Part shown: positions 51,477 through 62,500 of the stretch, piece after piece
Numbering within the stretch: position 1 is the stretch's first letter
How the letters are laid out: each line of letters opens with the position of its first letter
Assembly: GCA_937891015.1 (NCBI GenBank)
Contig: CALAPY010000091.1
Span: forward strand, 1 to 64,000
Source: UBA2108 sp002713215
GTDB lineage: Bacteria; Bacteroidota; Bacteroidia; Flavobacteriales_G; Salibacteraceae
Direction: 5' to 3'
Length of the DNA: 64,000 nt
Position numbers and translations under genes: made by a program
Notes under the pieces: generated by a model
The model's input: only the letters and a program-made list of their open reading frames with translations
Databases searched by the model: none
Told to the model about the DNA's origin: nothing

Positions 51477-52547
51477 TCAACTATAAGGCTGGTCATTTTC
51501 GTCCTTGAGTTCCTGCTCCTTTTTCTGCTTCTCTTTCTTCTCTCGTTCTTTAGCAGCCTTTTCGGTTTTCTTCAGCGCCTTCTTAACCTCTTTCAGCTTT
51601 TTCTTACGGTAACTCTTAATCTTTTTAGGCAGATTAACGTTGGCCCTTCTGTTATTACCAACTCCATAAACCAACATTACCTCGTGAGTTCCGGAATGGT
51701 AATTGTTTAATTCACTCCCCAATTGCATGTTGAATGCATAACCCAACTTAAAGTCCCGGTTGATTTTATAATTGGCCATAAAGTTCAGGGAATTCAGGCT
51801 TCGGTAAGTAACCCCAAGCCCAATTTCTTCTTTGTATTCAAAAAGGGCATTAATATCAAATTGTAGTGGCGATCCGGGCTGGTACTTTACCAACACCGAT
51901 GGTTTTACCGTAAACAACTGGTTGAGGTCTTTTTTCCAACCTGCAACTACCTGGTAATTCATCTCCTTCATCGACAGGTTAAATGCCGTTCCGCTACCCG
52001 ACCCGATAAAACGGTTGTAAAACAACTCTGGAATGGAAAACCCTGCCCAAATCTTATTGTTGTAGTAATAGGCTCCAAATCCAGTATTGAATGAAAATAA
52101 ACTTTGGTTTGAGGTGGAAACAATCGGATCGTTGGGATAATCGGTGAGTGCCTGGCTATAATCGCTTTGAAACAAATCGAACCCGGGAGTGACGGCCAAC
52201 GAAAAGAAACTCTTTCTATCAATTCTAAACTTATGTGCATACAAGGCCATGATCTTGTACCTGCTGTGAATTCCAATTTTATCGCTGATAACAATACCAC
52301 CCAGGGTATTGTCCTGGACTTTAAGAGGTGCGTTAAAATTTAACATCATGGTTGTGGGAGCTCCCTTATATCCCGTCCATTGATTCTGGAAAACAAAGGC
52401 ACCACTTTTACCGGATTTAGTAACAACGGCTGCCGGATTTAAAAACGTAGGATGCAGCATGTATTGGGCGGTTTGAAGCTCACGCTGAGCTATACCCGTA
52501 AGCGATACCATCAAAACAAATAATATGAGCAGTATTTCCTTTCTCAT
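51477..52547 (-). CDS. PorP/SprF family T9SS outer-membrane protein
   Basis: 356 aa. The signal peptide (MRKEILLILFVLMVSLTGIAQ) is followed by the PorP/SprF pattern: REXQTAQYMLHPTFLNPAAV-like opening, QNQWTGYKGAPTTMMLNFNA, GGIVISDKIGIHSRY, FNTGFGAYYYNNKIWAGFSI and FKLGYAFNMQLGSELNNYHSG. A 14-stranded outer-membrane barrel is typical. The C-terminal 55 residues are an unusual lysine- and glutamate-rich tail (KKLKEVKKALKKTEKAAKE). The start overlaps the stop of the CHU_C protein gene by 1 nt. PorP/SprF proteins pair with CHU_C-type (type B) T9SS substrates encoded upstream. Confidence 0.92.
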   Translation of the reverse strand: MRKEILLILFVLMVSLTGIAQRELQTAQYMLHPTFLNPAAVVTKSGKSGAFVFQNQWTGYKGAPTTMMLNFNAPLKVQDNTLGGIVISDKIGIHSRYKIMALYAHKFRIDRKSFFSLAVTPGFDLFQSDYSQALTDYPNDPIVSTSNQSLFSFNTGFGAYYYNNKIWAGFSIPELFYNRFIGSGSGTAFNLSMKEMNYQVVAGWKKDLNQLFTVKPSVLVKYQPGSPLQFDINALFEYKEEIGLGVTYRSLNSLNFMANYKINRDFKLGYAFNMQLGSELNNYHSGTHEVMLVYGVGNNRRANVNLPKKIKSYRKKKLKEVKKALKKTEKAAKEREKKEKQKKEQELKDENDQPYS

Positions 52548-55500
52548 TATTTGGTCTTCAATTCTACTGTTCCTTTTATGGGTTCTCCCCGGTTTGTTTT
52601 CAAAACATAAAAGTATGTTCCGTCAACCAATTTTTTGCCTCCGGCTATTCCTTTGTTTGTTTGCCCTTCCCATTGATTCTCATAAGGGGCAGCCTGATAC
52701 ACCAAATCCCCCCATCTATTGTAGATGTATACTTCGTTTTCCAGGTAAGATTCAATTCCCGGAACAACCCAAAAATCGTTTACTCCATCTCCATTTGGTG
52801 TAAAGGCACTGGGTATAAATTCATAAGGGTTACCCAATACGTAATAAATTACCTTAGCACTGTCGCAAATGTTGGCACAACTTACATTACAAATTCGATA
52901 TAAACTGGAATCCGTTCTTCTAAAATCGAGCTTGGGTTCGTAGTAAATGGTCGAGTTTAATCCATTCACCACACCAGCAGTAGTATCAAACGATCTGGAC
53001 TCTTTGGGGCCTTCGTAAATTTCAAATGTTCCAATAAGTTTTAGGGTATCTTCCGGGTAAAGCCGTGCCAATGGATCCAGTGTAACATCAGACCCTTTTT
53101 GAAGCGAAACACTGTCGTCTTTGGCATAAAGCATTTCACCTGGTGTTATTTCAACCTGGGTAGAAATCGAATCGAAGCAAATTCCCAATTTTCCCTTTAC
53201 CCAATAGGTAGAACTTGAATCCTGAACAATAGTAATGGTAGTGGTTGTGTCGCCGGTGCTCCATTCCCATTCCAATGCACCACTTGCCGTTAAGTTATAA
53301 TCTAAACCGGCACATGCCGCACCCGCATGGGTTATAGCTACCCGTGGTGAGGTTTTTATATCGGGATATACACCTAGTGTATTGCTACAACCGCTTACTA
53401 TATCCTTATAAGAGAAGGCAAGTGCGGGTCGTAAAAGCAAAGGAATTTGCGAGTAGGCAATTGGATCGAAATGATCAATCTGATTTACACTGTCGAAACT
53501 AAAAAATCCACCATTGGCTGGAGGTGGGCTAACCACAGAAATACCTAAGGAATTTAGCGCAATGGAGTCGCTGTTGTTGCACAAATTATCAAAGAAGGAT
53601 TGATTGACAAACAAGCCTGGCTTTTGTTTAATACTCACAAAATTAAAGGCTGTGTTCTGACACTTAAAACTATCGGCATATACATAATAAACGGTATCCA
53701 CCCCATAATTGATGTAGGAAGTATCGGGCTTAAATATGTCATTAACCAGTAGGTATTGCTTGTAATAGTATTGTCCCCCTTTTGGAGTTCCCACATCAAA
53801 AAGCGTATCGCCATTGTTCTCACAAAAAGAGCCCAGATTTGGCAAACTAACTGAAGGCAGGTTTTTAACCTCTACTAGGGAAGACATGGTATCGCTACAT
53901 CCTCTCTGGTCTTCAAACTCGAACAATACCTTGTGAAAGCCAACTCCTGAAATTCGTGGAAAAAAGTTAGAACCCGATACCGCTGGATGGCCCGAGAAGG
54001 TAGCTGTTTCACCGGGATTTTTAGCCTCTGGTGTAGCCTTTAAAATGTAAATAGGATCGTTATCGCAAATGGTATCTGCAAACACAAAGGATACAATAGG
54101 AATGGTATCTATGGTTAATATATCCGTTGCCGTATCACCACAACCATTGGTTGCGGTATATACGTAGCGTATGGTATCACTCCTATATTGGGTACTATCC
54201 GGATCATACCGGCCAGTAAGTGAATCTAAAACTCCAACCCCCATAAAATACCCTCCCGTGGGTGACTGGCCCGACAAGTTAAAAATGGAACCATTTTTAC
54301 AGACTGATGCTTTAGACAGGTTTAGACTAACCGTAGGGCGTTGTTTTACCTGTAGCGAGATGGTGGTGTCGTGTGCACAATTATTGGTATCTATCACGTT
54401 GTATTTTACCCGATGAAACCCATTTATTAAGCTGTCACAGCGAAAAACAATGGAATCCTTTATCCCCCAGGTCGGATTAATCATACTGTACCAATCCTTG
54501 TCAATAATTGGAGCTGATGCATATTTCAGGGTATCTGCAGGCTCTCCCTGGCAATAGGCCCTTACATTGGAAATGGTTATAACTGGCCGGGCATTAACAG
54601 TTACTTCAGCAGTATCCCTTCCAATACATCCCGTAGTGGCGTCAATGCGTTGAAAAATGACCGAATCAATTCCAGTACCAACACCGGGTATACTTGGATT
54701 GTATGCATTTAGTCTATTGTTTCCAATACCCTTACCAAACAAAGAATCCGTGACAGAACTAAAAACAGGGTTGGTTGATAAAGCAAAAGCTATTGATACA
54801 TTGTTGCAGGTAGATGTATCCGATATATTTACCTGGGGCAACAGGTCAATTATTACTGAATCGGTATAAAATGTATCGATACATATTGCCGTACTGCCTG
54901 ACATTTTCTTTATTTCCACAAAATAAACTCCGGCATCGGATATACTAATTTCATTGGTAGTATCTCCAAGCAGACTCCCCACCCCTTTGCGGTACCATTG
55001 GAAGTCATAAGATGTATCGGCTAATGATAAAACTTCTCCCTTTTGCATACTGCAAAGGTGTTGGTCTATACCAACCAATCTAAAGCCGGTATACAACAAG
55101 GTGACGTTGGTATTGCAAAATATTTTGCTGGGAACAACCTGAGCAAAAGCCATATCGAAATTACCAGCTGGAGAAGTAAAAGTACCTGCATTGCCATATT
55201 TTGCACGTCCTCGAAATCGATTACCCACAACCAATGCTCCACTGCTGTGCGACATAGCTGTGGCATAAATTTGATCGGTGGGCAATTGCATAATCCCATT
55301 TCCCTTGCCTCCCAAGGGGTTCAGGTTAACCAGGGAAGCCAGTAGGCAAACATCCCTAACTCCACTTTTTCTAATGGTGTCACTGCCAAAGGTAATTGTC
55401 GAAGACTCGTAAGTAGCTTGAACAAATGACCTTCCGGCGACATTGATCTCTATTTCATTTCCTTCTTCGTTGGAATTACCTCCGTATCCTTTGGTAATCA

Positions 55501-56542
55501 GTGCCACATCGCTGGAAGAAATCCTGGAAATTAAAATATCGTAGCCGCCATTTGTAATGATAGTAGGGCTTGTACCCGAAATACTCCCATTAAACCGACC
55601 GGTAAGCACATAACCTCCTCCCGCTTTAGGGATATCGGCGTCCAGTACCTCAATATCTGCCGTAGAAGCCAGAACCGTCTTTAGTGAAATCAACGAACCA
55701 CCCGCATCGTATCGTGCGGCAAACACATCTTTCCTTCCCTTAACCAACGGAGCAATAGAACTTGACCCAGCAAACAATGAATCCTCAAAGTTTCCAAGAA
55801 CCACTATTCTACTACTGGCTGCATCATATACCAGGGAAGATACCTGCTCTTTTCCAGGTCCGGAAATTTTTCTAGCCCATTGCAAAACGCCACCTGAGAT
55901 TCTGATTTTAAGCAGAAATAAATCTCCAATGGAAGAACCGTATAAGGTAGTGTCTACTTCTAACGAATCATTGAACCGACCGGCAACGTATACAAACCCA
56001 TTTTCATCGCTAACCACGGCATTAGCCTCACTATTGGTAGTTCCCGAATCGGGATAAACCCACCGACGTGCACCGGTTGCCGAGAAATTGGCAACGAAGT
56101 AGTTCGCACTTACATATTTAACAGAATCTATGCTGCTTGCGCCTTGCTTTACTATTGTTTTTCCATCAAGCGTTCCGCAAAAACTAAAAGTAGCCGAAGC
56201 ACTGTCGTAACAAGAGTTGTAAATGTGGTCGTCGGCCCCGGATGACTCAAAATGAACGGGATTACTCCAAAAAAGAGCACCTGAAGCATTAACAGAAGAA
56301 ACCAAAACATCCCGATTTCCTATTGCCGTAAAACTACGTCCTCCAATGGTTACATTTCCACCGAAGGAAGTACTTATCATAGTGTTTCCAAGCTCTGTAC
56401 TTGCTAATGAAGTTATTGAATTGTCGGCGTTATTAGACGTGGTATCAACATGCCTAGCCCAGTTGAATGCCTGGCCTAAAACACAGACCGGAAACAAGCA
56501 TATAAAAATTGTATAGACAATTACCCTCTTTAGCATTCTCAC
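52547..56542 (-). CDS. Large T9SS-secreted protein with gliding-motility C-terminal (CHU_C) domain
   Basis: 1,331 aa. The signal peptide ends in CLFPVCVLGQ. Residues 25-480 are SBBP-like beta-propeller repeats (ANAVVSDENGFVYVAGRF, AGGGYVLTGRFNGSISG). Residues 490-1200 are a series of Ig/PKD-like units with paired cysteines. The last about 95 residues are the CHU_C domain (FIPSAFTPNGDGVNDFWVVP, VYIYNRWGDLVYQA, LVDGTYFYVLKT). It is a type B T9SS substrate, probably attached to or released at the cell surface with the help of PorP/SprF encoded next. It starts 6 bp after the giant gene upstream. Confidence 0.9.
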   Translation of the reverse strand: MRMLKRVIVYTIFICLFPVCVLGQAFNWARHVDTTSNNADNSITSLASTELGNTMISTSFGGNVTIGGRSFTAIGNRDVLVSSVNASGALFWSNPVHFESSGADDHIYNSCYDSASATFSFCGTLDGKTIVKQGASSIDSVKYVSANYFVANFSATGARRWVYPDSGTTNSEANAVVSDENGFVYVAGRFNDSLEVDTTLYGSSIGDLFLLKIRISGGVLQWARKISGPGKEQVSSLVYDAASSRIVVLGNFEDSLFAGSSSIAPLVKGRKDVFAARYDAGGSLISLKTVLASTADIEVLDADIPKAGGGYVLTGRFNGSISGTSPTIITNGGYDILISRISSSDVALITKGYGGNSNEEGNEIEINVAGRSFVQATYESSTITFGSDTIRKSGVRDVCLLASLVNLNPLGGKGNGIMQLPTDQIYATAMSHSSGALVVGNRFRGRAKYGNAGTFTSPAGNFDMAFAQVVPSKIFCNTNVTLLYTGFRLVGIDQHLCSMQKGEVLSLADTSYDFQWYRKGVGSLLGDTTNEISISDAGVYFVEIKKMSGSTAICIDTFYTDSVIIDLLPQVNISDTSTCNNVSIAFALSTNPVFSSVTDSLFGKGIGNNRLNAYNPSIPGVGTGIDSVIFQRIDATTGCIGRDTAEVTVNARPVITISNVRAYCQGEPADTLKYASAPIIDKDWYSMINPTWGIKDSIVFRCDSLINGFHRVKYNVIDTNNCAHDTTISLQVKQRPTVSLNLSKASVCKNGSIFNLSGQSPTGGYFMGVGVLDSLTGRYDPDSTQYRSDTIRYVYTATNGCGDTATDILTIDTIPIVSFVFADTICDNDPIYILKATPEAKNPGETATFSGHPAVSGSNFFPRISGVGFHKVLFEFEDQRGCSDTMSSLVEVKNLPSVSLPNLGSFCENNGDTLFDVGTPKGGQYYYKQYLLVNDIFKPDTSYINYGVDTVYYVYADSFKCQNTAFNFVSIKQKPGLFVNQSFFDNLCNNSDSIALNSLGISVVSPPPANGGFFSFDSVNQIDHFDPIAYSQIPLLLRPALAFSYKDIVSGCSNTLGVYPDIKTSPRVAITHAGAACAGLDYNLTASGALEWEWSTGDTTTTITIVQDSSSTYWVKGKLGICFDSISTQVEITPGEMLYAKDDSVSLQKGSDVTLDPLARLYPEDTLKLIGTFEIYEGPKESRSFDTTAGVVNGLNSTIYYEPKLDFRRTDSSLYRICNVSCANICDSAKVIYYVLGNPYEFIPSAFTPNGDGVNDFWVVPGIESYLENEVYIYNRWGDLVYQAAPYENQWEGQTNKGIAGGKKLVDGTYFYVLKTNRGEPIKGTVELKTK

Positions 56543-56548
56543 ACAAAC

Positions 56549-59500
56549 CTATTGGTTAATCAATAACTGAACGGTACTAACTTTTCCGTTGCTGACAACT
56601 TGGAGATAATACATTCCATCGCTAACCTCCAACAATTTTAACGAATATGATTCATTTGGGCTTGCCTCTTTTAAAGTTTTTTCGGTTACTATTTTTCCTC
56701 GGACATCATAAACTCTTAGCAGAATTGGATCAACTGAATGACCCTGGAACCTAATATTGAACTCTCCATTACTTGGATTAGGGTATACAGAATACCCAAC
56801 TTCCGAAGCAATTTCAGGAACATTAATGTAAACTCCGGTTCCAAAATTGGTTGAATAATTCGATATCACGGAACCACTAGGTGCACAAGGCCCGGTGCTT
56901 CTTACCATAACAAAATAGAACAACGAATGTTCATCTCTGAGCACGTTGAAATCGTTGTATGACCTCACATTTGCCGAAGTGCTATCCAACAACCTAAACC
57001 CTTCGCTGGTTGAGTAGCGGAAGATGTAGTATCCATTGATGGACAGCCCCTGATAAGTAGACCAATTGAGTTGAATAATTTGATCGCTAATTTTTTCGGT
57101 CGACAACAGCACCGACTTATGGATAGGCGCTGCATCACTCTCCACACCACAGTTGTCATAGGTTCGAATGGAATAATTACCGACGTTAAACGAAGTATTC
57201 AAAGACGAGTCTATAAATTCGGGTTTGGCGCCTTTTAACACCTGCGTAAGGTTGAAATAAACCCCTTTAACCGCAGATTCCCTAACCACTGAATATCCTG
57301 CAACCCCCGGCGTGCCATTGGTATCCCAAACAATTTTATTGTAAGTACTCGCAGAATCGTAAGTTACGTAGCAAATAGGAGCTGAAACCGGTACTCCAGG
57401 ATCAATTGTAAATAAATCGACCGATTTACAACCCGAGGTATCGGTTAAGGTAACGGAATAAGTTCCAAGCGCCACACCAGTCAAATCCTGGGAGGTAGGA
57501 CCGGATGACCACTGATAGGATTTAACGCTATCGATACTCGAAATGTAAATTCCACCATTGTTATTACCGCAGCTTACATTGGTAATGCTGTCCAGTTTAA
57601 ACAAAGGCCTGGAGCTATTATTTAGTGTAAAATCGAATGTATCGGAACATTGTTTAGCATCTCCAACCACCAGGGTGTACCTTCCGGCACCAACACCATT
57701 GAGTGAATCGGTGGTGGAGGTTTGACCTAGCCAGTTGTAAGTATATCCCGGCGTTCCGCCTTTTACGTCAACAATAATGTATCCATCGGTACTGTCGCAA
57801 TCCGGTTGGTTTAGAACGGAAGACAGAAGCACCTCATCGGGCGATGTAATCTCGTAGGACTTCACAGTTGTACAACCCGAAGTATCTACCACCCGAACGC
57901 TGTAAATTCCGGAATTTAAGTTACTAATGCTTGATTGTCTGGCACCATTGGACCATGAAATATTCATAAGGGATGCGTTGCTTATACCCAGTGAAATGTA
58001 ACCTTCGGTACTGGAGTAGCATGCATTGTGTTTAATGGAATCCAATGAAACATCGGGAGCATTTTTATCAGAAACATCTACCGTTGCATATTGCTCACAA
58101 GAGTTGGCATCTTCAACGGTTACGGTATAAGAACCTGCAACCAGTCCCGTGTTGGAAGGGTTTCGCTCTCCGTCGGACCAATAATACTGGAAGGGTGATT
58201 TTCCTCTGCTTACTGAAATGTAACCCACCCCTGTTGCGCTTCCACAAACCGAAGGCGTGGAACTGGTAAATATGGAGTAATTCTCATGTACGGTTACCAA
58301 AACACTTCCTTCCGATTCGCAATTGAACTGGTTGGTAACTGTAACCGCATATAATTTGGTGGTGTCCGGCGACTGGCTTATGCTGGAAGTTTGATGCCCT
58401 GTACTCCATGAATAACTAATTCCACCGGAAGCACTCAGGCTCAATGACTCTCCATCACATATCGCCGTATCGTTGCTAAGTACCAACGTTGGGTTTGGAT
58501 GGATTTGAACCGTATCGCGAATGTCGCTAATGCAATTGTTGGTATCGGTAAATTCATAAACAAAAGGATAACTACCTGCTGATAAACTCTTAACGAACAT
58601 GGTTGATCCAAAAATGTTGATACCGCTGAAACTACCTCCAGCAGGACTGTAATAGGTATTCAAATCCAAATTGGGGCTTCCCTTACAAAGTTCAGGGAGC
58701 GGTGTTCCCGTAACCGGTGTAGCGGAATCCAAACGTAGCATGTGGTAAGCCGTATCGGAACAACCAAACTTGTCGGTGTAGGCATACCAGAGACTATCTG
58801 AACCTCCCTGAGCTGAATCGGGAACGTAGTTGCTTCCCACTACTCCGTTTCCTCCGTAAACCCCTGTTGTACCAATAGGAGTACCACCTACCAGCGTAAA
58901 CGGACTTATGTTTTTACATATTGAATTTAAAAAGGCCAGTCGAACATCGGGCAATTCTCTTACCTGAATCGATTGATCTTTGTAGCTCGAACATTGATTA
59001 GAATCTGTATAGCTGTATCGAACGCTAAATACTCCTACACTGTCTGGAGAGAATTTCTGATTGGCCGTGTCTACAAAGTAGGCCCCGGTATACTTTCCAC
59101 CTATTGGGGTTGCACCGGTAAGCACAAACGAATCGGAACGGATACACAACGAAGGCCAGGAAGTAGTGGTTATGACTGGCAATTGATTAATAGCTACGGT
59201 TTGAGTATCGCTTGAAGTACATCCTTTTAAATCGGTAAACTGATAGATAAGGGTATCTACTCCAACTCCTTTAAACAGAGGGTAATAAAAGTTTCCATTG
59301 ACTCCTTTTCCGGAATAGACTCCGGTTCCCAGGATACTTGGTTTTCCTCCGGTTAGTTTAAACGATGTAGCATCTATACACAAATCGGCCAGGGTATCGA
59401 GGGTAACTGTGGGAACACTATCTACTCTTAAATTTTGAATGGTAGAATTTGAACAACCAAATCCATTGACTCCGGTATAGGTAATGGTATGATTGTCTAC

Positions 59501-62500
59501 TCCTGCTACCATTGGATTAAAAGTACCACTAGCTGTATCGGTAATTCCCTTACCGGTATAGTAAGAAATGCTTCCGGTTGTGGCACCCGCATTTAGGTTA
59601 TAAGGCGATTTGTTTTCGCAAACTGCAGCCAAACTCGATAAGGATACGGTTGGATACGGATTTACCTTAAAAGTAGTATCGGCATAATCGGTACAACCGG
59701 TGCTTCCTACCGTATACGTATAGCGAATAACGCTACTTCCGGTACCGGCCAATAGTGGACTAAATACCGAATCGTTAACCATACCCGGACCGGTGAATTT
59801 ACCACCCAGGGGAAGGCCTAATTTTAAGGTTTGATTTCCGTCATTGAGGCAGTAGGTTGCTGCTGTAATGCTAACAACAGGTACGGAATCGACCTGAATT
59901 TTACCTGAAGTAGAAGTTGTACAGGAATTGGAATTTACATAGGTATAAACCAGCGAATGGCTTCCAATACTGGCCAGTGCAGGATTAAAGCTGTTGCTCA
60001 CTATGGCTGGTAGTGCATTGTAAGTTCCTCCACCCGGATTTCCAAAACCCAGGGTAAACGCGGGCTCGTTTTTACAAACCTGCTGATAGCTGGCAGGTAT
60101 ATTCAATGAAACCGCCGTGGTGTCGTGCACATCGATAACCTGTGACAGGGTATCGGTACAACCCAGGAGGTTAGTAAAAATGTATTCTATGGTATCTTTT
60201 CCAAGTCCTGCCTGAACCGGATCGTATTCGTTACTGTTTTTCACTCCCTTACCTCTGTATAGGAAGCTTCCACTGTTGATTGATCCCTGGCTGAGGGTAT
60301 CCAACCCAACGTTGATACAGTAATCCGGAATTAGTCCTAGGGTGATTGGGGTAAGGCTATCGACACTAACCGAAACGGAATCTTTATTGGAACAACCTGT
60401 GGTACTGCTTGTAAAGGAGTATGTAATGAGGTTTGATGATCGTACCCCTGCAACGGAAGGGCTAAATACTCCTGATGTATCCACTCCATTACCGGTATAT
60501 ATTCCACCCGACGGACTTCCACCGGTGAGTGCTAAAGCAGTATCGTTGATACAAATGCTGCTAAACGGCAAGTTTAGGGTTACACCCGGAAGCGAATCTA
60601 CCGTTATGGTATCGGTGGCAAAATTTGAACATCCGTTTGCATCGGTATAGGTATAGGTAATCACATGATTTCCGAAACCGGTGCTGTCGGAAAGAAATTC
60701 CGTTTTGGTTGAATCCAATCCGGGTCCGGAAAATACTCCACCCAATGGAAAATAACCGGATAAAATGACCGGAACGGCATCTTCACATCTTCTTAAAACC
60801 GAATCGGGTAAGGTAAATCCGACGACAGGATAGTCAAATACCGTGGTCAGGTTAGAAACGGTATCAGAACATCCATTTCCGGGCGAGGTATACGAGTATT
60901 TAACGGTATCTAAACCTACACCAGATAAGGAGGGAACCAACGAATCGTTTCGGACTCCTCTACCAAACCAATAATTTCCACCGCCTGGTGTACCGGTAGT
61001 TAATTTGATATTATCTGCATTTACGCAAATGGATAAATTGGGCAAAGCAACAATTGGGATGGTATCTATGGTCACTTTAATGGAACCACTGCTTACACAG
61101 GAATTGGTATCCGTTACGGAATATTGCAGGGTATCTATACCTGTTGCGAGAAACGGGTTGTAGTAATTACCAACCAATGCGGAGCTACCTGTATAAGAAC
61201 CCGTATATCCAGCCGCAGTTACCGCAGGTGCCTGTTTCAACAAGAAGGTTCCTCCATTGCTACAAACGCTGGTATCGGAGAGAACCACAGGCAATGTATC
61301 GTTTATGGTTACGGTTCGGTATGCTGTATCGGAACATCCATTTAGCGAAGTATACTGATATCCAATCGTATCGGAGTTAGTTCCAACCAACTGAGGGTTA
61401 TAAGTACCGATGGTATCGTTAACAATTCCGAGTGAGCTAAAGAACATTCCCCCTTTTGGACCGTGTTCTGTAATGGTATCTACTACTCCATTGGAGCAGT
61501 AATCTACAATGGGAGAAACGGTAACTGTAGGAGCTGCTTTAACCACAGCCACAGTGTCAATTACTCCACCACAACCATTACTATCTACATAAGAATAGGA
61601 TAAGGGATAAGAACCGGCCAATCCGGGAAGCAGAATCGTATCGTTAGATACCAAAGCACCTATGTATTTTCCGCCTTTGGGTGTGGCAATATCGAGTACA
61701 AACGAACTTGAATTGGTACAAATTAATCCGGGGTCTTTTGTAAAGCTTACCGTAGGGACGGCAAACACATCGAGTTTAATGGTGTCGCTTCCTCTACATC
61801 CTTTTAGATCGGTCATGATTACCACGTAGGTAGAAGCCGAATCGACCGTAATAGCGGGCGCGGTTTCTCCAATGTTCCAACTGTAGGCTGCTTGCGGATC
61901 TACCACGGCCGAAATGGTTATGGTCTGGCCTACACAAATGGAAGTATCTGCCGGTAAATTGGGTTTGGGTGCAGTATCAATTGCCAGTGTTATCGAAGCT
62001 GAATCGATGCAATAATTCGAATCGCGAACCTCAACGGTATAGGTTCCTGCAAAACTTGAATTTACACCTGCCCGTCTGGGATTTTGTACCGAGTCTACAA
62101 ACGAATTGGGGCCAAACCAACGATATGTTTTACCCCCTATAGCATTCAATTTTAAGGAATCGCCATCACACGCAACCACAGAAGGAATTCCGGCAATTGG
62201 ATTGGGGTTGGTTTTTACCGTATCGATAGTAACATTGTTGGAAGGGTCGTCGTCCAAATAACCATTGAGTGTATCTATTTGTGCTTTTATTATGTAGTTC
62301 ACATTCGGTGAGAAATTATATGCTCCCCCCCTTACCCAGGCAGCAGAATCTTTTTTCAGGGTATCCGAAATAGAAACGGCTCCCAAATCCTGGTAGGCTC
62401 CACCAAACACTTTAGCAAAAACAGAAAGCTTGGCATCCGTTATTGTTGAATCGCTGATGTTTTTTACAAAGGCCGAAATGGTGTGGGAACCTGCACATAG

